From the NCBI GenBank assembly GCA_036556265.1, contig DATBJU010000002.1, positions 1-28,231 of the forward strand: a DNA stretch of 28,231 bases. Reading direction: 5' to 3'. The notes under the pieces are model-generated. The model searched no databases. It was not told where the DNA came from and saw nothing but the letters and a program-made list of their open reading frames with translations. The DNA is from JAUSIF01 sp036556265 (GTDB lineage Bacteria > Pseudomonadota > Alphaproteobacteria > Rhizobiales > Xanthobacteraceae). The position numbers were made by a program, and so were the translations under genes. Position 1 is the first letter of the stretch. Each line of letters begins with the position of its first letter. This document shows positions 8,049 through 15,206 of the stretch, piece after piece.

Positions 8049-9473
8049 TCAGCGGTACGACACTGCCTTCGCCGCCTCGACCACTTCCGCGACCGAGGGC
8101 AACGCAAGCTTCTCAAGGTTCGCCGCGTACGGCATCGGCACGTCCTTGCCGGAGACGCGCGCGACCGGCGCGTCGAGCCAATCGAATGCCTGCTCCATAA
8201 TGCGCGCAGCGATATCTGCGCCGACGCCGCCCTGCGGCCAGCCTTCTTCGACCGTGACGCAACGGTTCGTCTTCTTCACGGACTCGATCACCGTACCGAT
8301 GTCCATCGGCCGCAGTGTGCGGAGGTCGATTACCTCTGCCTCGATTCCCTCCTTCGCCAACTCCTCCGCGGCGCCGAGCGCGTAGTTCATGCCGATCGAC
8401 CAAGCGACGACCGTCACGTGCTGCCCGGGGCGCGCGATCCGCGCCTTGCCGATCGGCAGCACGAAATCGTCGAGCTTCGGCACAGGAAACGACTTGCCGT
8501 AAAGGATTTCGTTTTCCAGGAACATCACCGGATTCGGATCGCGGATCGCTGCCTTGAGCAGACCTTTCGCATCCGCCGCCGTATAGGGCGCGATCACCTT
8601 GAGGCCCGGGATGTGCGAGTACCAGGCGGAATAGTCCTGGCTGTGTTGTGCTGCGACGCGCGCCGCCGGTCCGTTCGGGCCGCGGAATACGATCTGCGCC
8701 TTCACCTGTCCGCCGGACATGTACAAGGTCTTGCCTGCGGAATTCACGATCTGGTCGATCGCCTGCATGGCGAAATTGAACGTCATGAACTCGACGATCG
8801 GCTTGAGCCCCGCGAACGCCGCACCGACACCGAGCCCGGCAAACCCGTGTTCGGTGATCGGCGTATCAATCACGCGCTTCGACCCGAACTCCTGCAACAA
8901 CCCCTGCGTGACCTTGTACGCGCCTTGATACTCTGCGACCTCCTCGCCCATCACGAACACTTCGGGGTCGCGACGCATCTCCTCGGCCATGGCGTCGCGC
9001 AGCGCCTCGCGCACTGTCATGCTCACCATCTCGGTTCCGGCCGGAATGTCGGGGTCGCTTGCCGGCTCAATCCGCGGTGCGGCGGGTGAAATCGTCGTCC
9101 CGGACGCGGCGGGAGTCTTCCCGCCGCGATCCGGGACCGGCTGCGGCCTTGTCGGAGACGGTCCCGGCTCTCGCGCTTCGCGCTCGGCCGGGACGACAGG
9201 TTTCCTCTTCGCAACGTCCCCGGCGCTCTCTCCCTCACCGAGGATGATTGCGATCGGCGTATTGACGGCGACGTCCTGCGTTCCCTCAGGCACAAGAATC
9301 TTGCCGAGCGTACCTTCGTCGACCGCCTCGACTTCCATCGTCGCCTTGTCGGTTTCGATCTCGGCAATGACATCGCCGGCTTTCACCGGGTCGCCCTCGC
9401 TCTTCACCCACTTGGCGAGATTGCCCTTCTCCATCGTGGGTGAGAGGGCCGGCATCAGGACTTCGGTCGGCAC
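8049..9473 (-). CDS. pdhB: Pyruvate dehydrogenase E1 beta subunit with N-terminal lipoyl domain
   Basis: This subunit and PdhA decarboxylate pyruvate with thiamine diphosphate and reductively acetylate lipoyl groups. The 474-residue product is longer than a plain E1-beta (about 325 residues) because residues 1-80 form a lipoyl domain (ETDKA, Lys43) and about 81-145 form a linker. The E1-beta part follows, with MTVREALRDAMAEEMRRD, MGEEVAEYQGAYKVTQGL and TPITEHGFAGLGVGAAFAGL, and ends with the transketolase C-terminal domain (VIDLRTLRPMDIGTVIESV). An extra lipoyl domain on E1-beta is an established trait of several alphaproteobacteria. The start is GTG 9473 with GGGG about 8 bases before it, 12 bp after the pdhA stop. 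Linker residues 94-126 are encoded by a palindromic repeat. Confidence 0.96.
   Translation of the reverse strand: MPTEVLMPALSPTMEKGNLAKWVKSEGDPVKAGDVIAEIETDKATMEVEAVDEGTLGKILVPEGTQDVAVNTPIAIILGEGESAGDVAKRKPVVPAEREAREPGPSPTRPQPVPDRGGKTPAASGTTISPAAPRIEPASDPDIPAGTEMVSMTVREALRDAMAEEMRRDPEVFVMGEEVAEYQGAYKVTQGLLQEFGSKRVIDTPITEHGFAGLGVGAAFAGLKPIVEFMTFNFAMQAIDQIVNSAGKTLYMSGGQVKAQIVFRGPNGPAARVAAQHSQDYSAWYSHIPGLKVIAPYTAADAKGLLKAAIRDPNPVMFLENEILYGKSFPVPKLDDFVLPIGKARIARPGQHVTVVAWSIGMNYALGAAEELAKEGIEAEVIDLRTLRPMDIGTVIESVKKTNRCVTVEEGWPQGGVGADIAARIMEQAFDWLDAPVARVSGKDVPMPYAANLEKLALPSVAEVVEAAKAVSYR
9097..9194. repeat. Double-hairpin palindromic repeat inside the pdhB linker (copy B)
   Basis: The first palindrome (9097-9137) pairs GTCCCGGA with TCCGGGAC and CGCGGCGGGA with TCCCGCCGCG around a GTCT loop, with one bulged base. 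After a 23-base spacer, the second (9161-9194) pairs GTCCCGGC with GCCGGGAC and an inner GCGC with GCGC around TTC. The 98-bp unit encodes PdhB residues 94-126 in the same frame as copy A in pdhC, giving the shared peptide pieces VVPAER, AREPGPS, VPDRG and AASGT. The inner stems differ in length and sequence between the copies while pairing is kept in both. Confidence 0.8.
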
Positions 9474-9485
9474 GGAGTTCCCCGT

Positions 9486-10526
9486 CTACCGCGTCACGTC
9501 GGTCCAAAGCTCCGACGGATCGGGCTCCGGCTCGTGCGAGGCGAACTCGGCCGCCTCGTTGATGGTGCTTTTCACTTCGTTTTCGACCTTTTTCAGATCG
9601 TCCTCACTGGCGCGTTTCTCCTGCAGGAGCCTCGCTCGCGCCATTTCGATCGGATCGTGTTCCTTGCGATACTTTTCGACCTCGTCCTTGGTGCGATATT
9701 TCGCCGGGTCGGACATCGAGTGCCCGCGATAGCGGTAGGTCAGCATCTCGAGGATGTACGGACCGTTTCCGCTACGCGCGAATGCAACAGCCTTGTCCCC
9801 CGCGGCCTTGACCGCACGGATATCCATGCCGTCCACTTGCTCGCCGGGAATATCGAACGAGAGACCGCGCTTGGAAAGATCGCGTTGCGCGCTCGACCGC
9901 TCGATCGAGGTGCCCATCGCGTACTTGTTGTTCTCGATGATATAGACGACCGGCAGTTTCCAGAGCTCAGCCATGTTGAAGCTCTCGTAGACCTGCCCCT
10001 GGTTCGCCGCGCCGTCCCCGAAGTAGGTGAGACATACACGTCCGTTCTCGCGATAGCGGTTGGCAAACGCAATGCCGGTCCCGAGCGGCACCTGCGCACC
10101 GACGATGCCGTGACCGCCATAGAAATTCTTCTCAATCGAGAACATGTGCATCGAGCCGCCCTTGCCCTTCGAGTAGCCCGAGCGGCGGCCCGTCAGTTCG
10201 GACATGACAAATTTGGGATCCATCCCGCAGGCAAGCATGTGGCCGTGATCGCGGTAGGCGGTGATGACCTGGTCGCCCTCCTCGATGGCGAGCTGCATTC
10301 CGATCACGACCGCTTCCTGGCCGATATAGAGGTGGCAGAAACCGCCGATGAGACCCATGCCGTACAGTTGTCCCGCCTTCTCCTCGAACCGCCGGATCAG
10401 CAGCATCTCGCGATAGGCTTTGACCTCTTCCTTCGCGCTCATCGGCGTTGGCGCGCCGGCCTTGGCGCCATTGCCGGTACGAATTTGCTGCTTTTTGACC
10501 TCGAGGGGCTTTGCCGCGGCAGGCAT
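9486..10526 (-). CDS. pdhA: Pyruvate dehydrogenase E1 alpha subunit
   Basis: The 346-residue product is the thiamine-diphosphate-binding half of heterotetrameric E1. It shows the ThDP/Mg motif GDGAANQGQVYESFNMAELW (residues 170-189) closing with ENN at 198-200, the substrate-side GGFCHLYIGQEA (61-72), and the conserved loop TYRYRGHSMSDP (about 263-274), which in eukaryotic enzymes carries the regulatory serines. The open frame reaches 10616, but ATG 10526 is preferred: MPAAAKPLEVKKQQ begins a normal short N-terminal arm and GGAGGAGCAAGGAA lies directly upstream. A gap of 132 bp to the upstream ftsB-like gene, holding a 21-bp palindrome, leaves room for a separate promoter. pdhB and pdhC follow with gaps of 12 and 9 bp. 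Confidence 0.96.
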   Translation of the reverse strand: MPAAAKPLEVKKQQIRTGNGAKAGAPTPMSAKEEVKAYREMLLIRRFEEKAGQLYGMGLIGGFCHLYIGQEAVVIGMQLAIEEGDQVITAYRDHGHMLACGMDPKFVMSELTGRRSGYSKGKGGSMHMFSIEKNFYGGHGIVGAQVPLGTGIAFANRYRENGRVCLTYFGDGAANQGQVYESFNMAELWKLPVVYIIENNKYAMGTSIERSSAQRDLSKRGLSFDIPGEQVDGMDIRAVKAAGDKAVAFARSGNGPYILEMLTYRYRGHSMSDPAKYRTKDEVEKYRKEHDPIEMARARLLQEKRASEDDLKKVENEVKSTINEAAEFASHEPEPDPSELWTDVTR

Positions 10527-10544
10527 TTCCTTGCTCCTCCAACC

Positions 10545-10565
10545 GAATTTGCTTAGCGCAAATTC
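10545..10565. promoter_or_regulatory. 21-bp palindrome before pdhA, candidate operator
   Basis: GAATTTGC (10545-10552) and GCAAATTC (10558-10565) are perfect 8-bp inverted arms with a five-base centre (TTAGC). It ends 19 bp before the pdhA ATG, right upstream of the ribosome binding site. It is AT-rich against a GC-rich background, and its size suits a dimeric helix-turn-helix regulator. The binding protein is unknown; a weak mRNA hairpin is the alternative. Confidence 0.5.
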
Positions 10566-10658
10566 ACCAGCCGCGCCACGGCGCGCGGCGCATGGCATCC
10601 CCCACGGCTGCGACACGCAATGGTGTTTCGGGTAAACGCCTCGACGCGCAACGCGGTT

Positions 10659-10976
10659 TCAACGCAGCGCGTGCAGCAGAACCAGGTCGTTCGGCTGTGC
10701 AAAACCGAGCTCGCGGCGTGCAAGCTCGTCCAGGAGATCCGGGTCGAGCCGATCGGCACGCAACAGCTGCACGCGATGCTCCCAATGCGCCCGCTCGCTC
10801 CGCAATGCGTCACGCTCGATCGTCAGATTTGCGATTTCCTGCTCGAACGCCCGCCGCGCGAGCAAGCCATGGTCGCCGTGATACCCCTGGAATGCGAAAT
10901 AGCCGATGATCAGCGCTGCACCGAGTTGCAACGCGAGGCCTTGAAGCACTTTGCTGAGGCGTGTGCGCGCGATCAT
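10659..10976 (-). CDS. Septum formation initiator family protein (FtsB/DivIC-like)
   Basis: The 105-residue product has one membrane segment (about residues 12-31, GLALQLGAALIIGYFAFQGY). A periplasmic coiled coil follows (about 40-75, EQEIANLTIERDALRSERAHWEHRVQLL), and then the short conserved tail PDLLDELARRELGFAQPNDLVLL. That tail pattern (D-x-L-D-E-x-A-R-x-x-L-x-x-x-x-P-x-E/D) is characteristic of FtsB/DivIC proteins, which join FtsL and FtsQ in the divisome. It lies between eno and pdhA on the same strand, a place commonly held by this gene in Rhizobiales; the start is 51 bp after the eno stop. Confidence 0.88.
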   Translation of the reverse strand: MIARTRLSKVLQGLALQLGAALIIGYFAFQGYHGDHGLLARRAFEQEIANLTIERDALRSERAHWEHRVQLLRADRLDPDLLDELARRELGFAQPNDLVLLHALR

Positions 10977-11027
10977 ACGGCCTTTATGCGGGTGCAGGGT
11001 TGCGCAGGTGTTAACGGGCCGCCTCTT

Positions 11028-12311
11028 TCAGCCCAATGCCCGCAGCGCACCTTTGCCCGCGTAGCGGGCTTCCTTGCCGAGTTCTTCTTCGATGCGGAGC
11101 AGCTGGTTGTATTTCGCAGTGCGATCAGAGCGTGAAAGCGATCCAGTCTTGATTTGCCCACAATTGGTCGCGACCGCGAGGTCGGCAATCGTCGCGTCCT
11201 CCGTCTCGCCGGAACGATGCGATATCACCGCGCGATACGCGGCACGATGCGCCGTGTCGACGGCGGCCAGCGTCTCCGTCAGCGTTCCGATCTGATTGAC
11301 CTTCACGAGGATCGCGTTGGCAACACCCTTGGCGATACCATCGCGCAGGCGCTTCTCGTTTGTCACGAAAACGTCGTCGCCGACGAGCTGCACCTTCTTG
11401 CCGATGCGATCGGTCAGAAGTTTCCAGCCATCCCAGTCGTCCTCAGCCATACCGTCTTCGATCGAAACGATCGGATAGCGCGAGCAGAGGTCGGCGAGAT
11501 ACTTCACCTGCGCCTCGATATCTCGCGTTAAGCCCTCGCCTTCATAAACGTACTTGCCGCCCTTGAAGAACTCCGTCGCCGCCGGATCGAGCGCGAGCAT
11601 CACGTCGCTGCCTGGCTTGTATCCCGCCTTCTCAATCGCCTTTACGACGAAGCCGAGCGCGGCGTCCGCGTCTTTCAGGTTGGGAGCGAACCCGCCTTCG
11701 TCGCCGACGTTCGTGTTGTGCCCGGCGTCGGCCAGCGCCTTCTTTAACGTGTGGAAGATCTCCGAGCCCATGCGCAACGCTTCCGCAAAGCTCGGTGCAC
11801 CCGTCGGCATCACCATGAACTCTTGGAAGTCGATCGGATTGTCCGCGTGCGCGCCGCCATTCACGATGTTCATCATCGGCACGGGCAACACGCGCGCGCT
11901 CGGCCCGCCAACGTAGCGATAGAGCGAGAGCTTCGCCGCCTGCGCGGCCGCCTTCGCGACGGCAAGCGACACGCCAAGGATTGCATTCGCCCCGAGCCGG
12001 CTCTTATTCGGCGTGCCGTCGAGCGCGATCAGCGTCTCGTCGATCCTGGCCTGGTCGGATGCGTCCATGCCGCCGATCGCATCGAAGATTTCCCCGTTGG
12101 CGGCATCGACGGCCTTGCGCACTCCTTTACCGAGGTAACGCTTCTTGTCGCCGTCGCGAAGCTCCACCGCCTCGTGCGCCCCGGTCGACGCCCCCGATGG
12201 CACCGCGGCGCGTCCGCGCGAGCCGTCCTCGAGAACGACGTCCACCTCGACCGTCGGATTTCCCCGGCTGTCCAGGATCTCTCGGGCGTGAATGTCGATA
12301 ATTGCCGTCAT
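11028..12311 (-). CDS. eno: Enolase (phosphopyruvate hydratase)
   Basis: Enolase interconverts 2-phosphoglycerate and phosphoenolpyruvate in glycolysis. The 427-residue product has normal length and motifs: SGASTGAHEAVELRDGD near residue 40, the metal ligands in ALDPAATEFF and SIEDGMAEDDWDGW, the family signature ILVKVNQIGTLTETL with the catalytic Lys, and SHRSGETEDATIADLAVATN near the end. It begins at ATG 12311 and is divergent from queF across 105 bp. It is the first gene of the eno-ftsB-pdhABC row, which puts the step before pyruvate kinase beside the pyruvate dehydrogenase genes. Confidence 0.98.
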   Translation of the reverse strand: MTAIIDIHAREILDSRGNPTVEVDVVLEDGSRGRAAVPSGASTGAHEAVELRDGDKKRYLGKGVRKAVDAANGEIFDAIGGMDASDQARIDETLIALDGTPNKSRLGANAILGVSLAVAKAAAQAAKLSLYRYVGGPSARVLPVPMMNIVNGGAHADNPIDFQEFMVMPTGAPSFAEALRMGSEIFHTLKKALADAGHNTNVGDEGGFAPNLKDADAALGFVVKAIEKAGYKPGSDVMLALDPAATEFFKGGKYVYEGEGLTRDIEAQVKYLADLCSRYPIVSIEDGMAEDDWDGWKLLTDRIGKKVQLVGDDVFVTNEKRLRDGIAKGVANAILVKVNQIGTLTETLAAVDTAHRAAYRAVISHRSGETEDATIADLAVATNCGQIKTGSLSRSDRTAKYNQLLRIEEELGKEARYAGKGALRALG

Positions 12312-12375
12312 TGGAATCCGCGTGTCGCTCCGCTTCTACAGGACACCCGGCCGGGGGCAAAGAGCGGCAATGCGT

Positions 12376-12391
12376 CCGATCGCAAGATCGG
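12376..12391 (+). promoter_or_regulatory. Small GNRA-capped hairpin in the eno/queF divergent region
   Basis: CCGATC and GATCGG form a perfect 6-bp stem closed by a GCAA tetraloop, 25 bp before the queF ATG. If it lies in the queF leader it would be a stable RNA hairpin. It lacks the parts of a preQ1 riboswitch (no A-rich tail that could form the pseudoknot), so I do not call one. Confidence 0.3.
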
Positions 12392-12416
12392 TTAGCTTCC
12401 GGCCGGAGTTTCAGGA

Positions 12417-12887
12417 ATGGCGAAGAAAACAACCAAAACCGAGCTCACACACCTCGGCAAGCCGTCGCGTATCCCGGCATCGCCGGCGGAGGCGACGCTG
12501 GACCGCGTGCCCAACCCGCATCCGGATACGGACTACGTTGCGCGCTTCACGGCACCTGAGTTCACCTCGATCTGCCCGGTGACGGGACAACCCGACTTCG
12601 CGCTACTTGTCATCGATTATGTCCCGGGCAAATGGCTCGTAGAGTCGAAATCGCTGAAGCTCTACCTCACGAGCTTTCGAAACCACGGCGCGTTTCACGA
12701 GGACTGTACGGTCGAGATCGGCAAGAAGCTCGTGAAGCTGCTGGCGCCGAAATGGCTCCGCATCGGCGGCTACTGGTATCCGCGCGGCGGAATGCCGATC
12801 GACGTCTTCTGGCAGCACGGCAGGGTGCCGGCAGGAGTCTGGATGCCGGCGGACCAGGGAGTGCCGCCGTACCGCGGGCGCGGATAA
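12417..12887 (+). CDS. queF: NADPH-dependent 7-cyano-7-deazaguanine (preQ0) reductase
   Basis: QueF reduces the nitrile of preQ0 to preQ1 in queuosine biosynthesis, in the cytoplasm. The 156-residue product is a single-domain (YkvM-like) enzyme. It has the catalytic cysteine and aspartate in SICPVTGQPD (Cys53, Asp60), the QueF signature ESKSLKLYLTSFRNH (76-90) that binds NADPH, and FHE (His94, Glu95), where Glu recognises the deazaguanine base. GGAG lies 8 bases before the ATG. It stands alone on the plus strand, divergent from eno and with its stop 2 bp from the stop of the converging SNF transporter. No other queuosine gene is in the window. Confidence 0.96.
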   Translation: MAKKTTKTELTHLGKPSRIPASPAEATLDRVPNPHPDTDYVARFTAPEFTSICPVTGQPDFALLVIDYVPGKWLVESKSLKLYLTSFRNHGAFHEDCTVEIGKKLVKLLAPKWLRIGGYWYPRGGMPIDVFWQHGRVPAGVWMPADQGVPPYRGRG

Positions 12888-12889
12888 GC

Positions 12890-14254
12890 TCAGACGAAGT
12901 TCGGCGCAACTGTTGCGACTGCGATCGCCGCGGGCGCCAAGTATCGTAGCAACAGCCGCAAGATCGTACTGATGCACCGGCCGATTCCGAGTTCCTGGCC
13001 TAGCCACCGCTCCGGCAGGACCCAGCCCGCGAGCATCGACAACGCGAACCCACCCGCCGGCAAAAGGATATTCGAGGTGAGGTGGTCCACGAGATCGAAG
13101 ATGGTCGCCGTTTCGAATCCGCGCAGCCCTGACAACGGAAACCAGGCGACCCACAGATTGAAGGAGAACACGGTCGCCAACCCGATCACCCATGCAACAA
13201 CCGCAACAGATGCGGTCGCCGGCACGCGCGCCCAACCGCAACGTCGCATCGCCCACGCCACCGACAGTTCGAGCAGCGAAACCGCTGAAGCCAAGGCGGC
13301 CACGAACAGCAGGACGAAAAATGCCACAGAGGCGAAATTTCCATAAGGCATAGCCGCAAGCGCGAGCGGGAGCGTGACGAACAGGAGGCCGGGCCCACTC
13401 GCCGGATCGAGCCCGTTTGCAAATACAATGGGAAAGATCGCAAATCCTGACGCAAAGCATACAGCCGTGTCCGCGGCGACAGTCACCCACGCCACTTCGG
13501 CCAGATCAATCTTCGCGTCTGCATAGGCTGCATAGGTAATCATCAGGCCGAGGCCGACGCCAATCGAGAAAAAGCCGAGGCCGAGCGCCTCTAGTGCAGC
13601 CCGCGCGGTGACCTGCGCCGGATCGATCTGGAAGAGAAAGCGTGTGGTGCGCGCCACATCGCCGATCGTCACCGAGTAGATCGCGAGCATCAGCATCAGC
13701 GCGATCAGGATGGGCATGAGCACTTTATTGGCAGCTTCGATGCCGCGCGCGATTCCACGGCCGACGATCAGCGCCGTGAGGCCCATGAACACGGCATGGT
13801 GAAATGCCATCTTCACTGGCGAGGCAAGCAACGTCTCGAAATGCCGGCGCACTTCCTGCGCATCGCTCCCCGGCAGGGCCGCGCGCGCGGCATCGACAGA
13901 ATACGCGACCGTCCAGCCGCCGATCACCGAGTAGAACGTGAGAATCAGGAATCCGGTGACAATGCCAAGCGATCCGATCAATCCCCATCGCCGCGAGGTG
14001 TGCCATTCGAGCGCCACAGCTGCCAGGCTCCCCGCTGCATCCGCCCGCCCGCTCCGACCGGCCGCAAACTCCACGAGCACAAGCGGAAGCACGATCAGCA
14101 AGAGACCGGCGAGGTAAAAGGCGACGAACACCCCGCCCCCGTTCGTGCCGACTTCGTAGGGAAATTTCCAGATGCTGCCGAGCCCGATCGCAGAACCGAT
14201 AGTGGCGAGGATGAATCCTAGCCGGCCAGACCAGCGTTCATTCGAAGGGGGCAT
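12890..14254 (-). CDS. Sodium-dependent transporter, neurotransmitter:sodium symporter (SNF/NSS) family
   Basis: The 454-residue product has the LeuT-like fold. TM1 carries ATIGSAIGLGSIWKFPY (residues 17-33), the unwound sodium/substrate-binding stretch typical of the family, followed by NGGGVFVAFYLAGLLLIVLPLVLVEF (TM2). Further hydrophobic segments run to the end, with GLGFFSIGVGLGLMITYAAY as the TM6 region. Family members import amino acids or related compounds with sodium; the substrate is not readable here. The frame is open far upstream to 14848, but that part is antisense-like, arginine-rich and overlaps kdsA. The ATG at 14254 (GAGAAA before it) starts the family N terminus. It follows kdsA by 71 bp. 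Confidence 0.92.
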   Translation of the reverse strand: MPPSNERWSGRLGFILATIGSAIGLGSIWKFPYEVGTNGGGVFVAFYLAGLLLIVLPLVLVEFAAGRSGRADAAGSLAAVALEWHTSRRWGLIGSLGIVTGFLILTFYSVIGGWTVAYSVDAARAALPGSDAQEVRRHFETLLASPVKMAFHHAVFMGLTALIVGRGIARGIEAANKVLMPILIALMLMLAIYSVTIGDVARTTRFLFQIDPAQVTARAALEALGLGFFSIGVGLGLMITYAAYADAKIDLAEVAWVTVAADTAVCFASGFAIFPIVFANGLDPASGPGLLFVTLPLALAAMPYGNFASVAFFVLLFVAALASAVSLLELSVAWAMRRCGWARVPATASVAVVAWVIGLATVFSFNLWVAWFPLSGLRGFETATIFDLVDHLTSNILLPAGGFALSMLAGWVLPERWLGQELGIGRCISTILRLLLRYLAPAAIAVATVAPNFV

Positions 14255-14325
14255 TCTGTTTCTCGAAGGAATGCGGGCTGGCTCGCTGCCGCGCAGGTCA
14301 TTCGACCAAGCGGCACCGAGTAGGC

Positions 14326-15174
14326 TCAGGACTTTGCAAGGCGATCGAACTCGATCAGCCGCCGCAACAGCGCTTCGAGTTCCCGCAGCGGCACCATATT
14401 CGGACCGTCCGAGGGCGCCTTGTCCGGGTCGGGGTGTGTCTCGATGAAAAGCCCTGCGATGCCAACCGCAACGGCCGCGCGCGCGAGGTGTGAAATGAAC
14501 TCGCGCTCGCCGCCGGAGGCGCTCCCCTGCCCGCCGGGCTGCTGCACCGAGTGCGTAGCATCGAACACGACCGGCGCGCCGATCTTCCGCAGAATCGGTA
14601 GCGCGCGCATATCCGACACGAGCGTGTTGTAGCCGAATGAGACACCCCGCTCGGTCACAAGAACATTGCGGTTGCCGGCGCCGGTGATCTTCGCGACCAC
14701 ATTCGCCATGTCCCACGGGGCGAGGAACTGGCCCTTCTTCACATTCACCGCGCGTCCGGTGTCCGCCGCTGCCACGAGAAGGTCGGTCTGGCGGCAGAGA
14801 AACGCGGGGATTTGCAGGACGTCGACGACTTCTGCGACGGGCCCACATTGCGCGACCTCGTGTACATCCGTGAGAACAGGCAGACCGACCTTGTCGCGAA
14901 TTTCCGCGAAAACAGGTAGCGCGGCTTTCATCCCGACCCCGCGCGCGCTTTTCCCTGATGTGCGGTTCGCCTTGTCGAAGGACGTTTTATAGACGAGCCC
15001 GATCTTCAACCGGACGGCGATCTCCCTCAGTGCGCTCGCGACCTCGAGCGCATGCGCGCGGCTCTCCATGGCGCACGGCCCCGCGATCAATGCGAACGGC
15101 AAGTCGTTACCGAAGCGCACATCGCCGACGGAAACGACGGGATTGGGCCTGGGGTCTGTAATGGGTTTGTTCAC
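14326..15174 (-). CDS. kdsA: 3-deoxy-8-phosphooctulonate (KDO8P) synthase, metal-type
   Basis: KdsA condenses phosphoenolpyruvate with arabinose 5-phosphate to make KDO8P for the lipopolysaccharide core. The product has GPCAMESR near the N terminus, KTSFDKANRTS, FDATHSVQQPGG and FIETHPDPDKAPSDGPNM, all KdsA signatures. The Cys in GPC, His in DATHS, Glu in FIETHP and Asp in SDGPN correspond to the metal ligands of the class typified by Aquifex, whereas the Escherichia coli type has Asn in place of Cys. The start is uncertain. GTG 15174 gives a 282-residue protein beginning NKPITDPRPNP; a TTG at 15210 would add 12 residues and overlap the stop of the VOC gene (TTGA). Neither has a strong ribosome binding site. 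Confidence 0.92.
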   Translation of the reverse strand: MNKPITDPRPNPVVSVGDVRFGNDLPFALIAGPCAMESRAHALEVASALREIAVRLKIGLVYKTSFDKANRTSGKSARGVGMKAALPVFAEIRDKVGLPVLTDVHEVAQCGPVAEVVDVLQIPAFLCRQTDLLVAAADTGRAVNVKKGQFLAPWDMANVVAKITGAGNRNVLVTERGVSFGYNTLVSDMRALPILRKIGAPVVFDATHSVQQPGGQGSASGGEREFISHLARAAVAVGIAGLFIETHPDPDKAPSDGPNMVPLRELEALLRRLIEFDRLAKS

Positions 15175-15206
15175 AGCCCGGACATTGCGGCGGCGTGCCG
15201 CCGCGG

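Noticed and set aside
7656..9089. Plus-strand open frame of 477 codons across pdhC and pdhB
   Set aside because: It is antisense to two clear enzymes, is rich in His, Arg and Asp with no family motif, and long antisense frames are expected in GC-rich coding DNA.
12312..12416. preQ1 riboswitch before queF
   Set aside because: Only a 6-bp GNRA hairpin is present; the A-rich tail and loop pairing needed for a preQ1 aptamer are missing.
14255..14848. Long N-terminal extension of the SNF transporter frame
   Set aside because: The extension is arginine-rich, overlaps kdsA in another frame, and the family N terminus begins exactly at ATG 14254.
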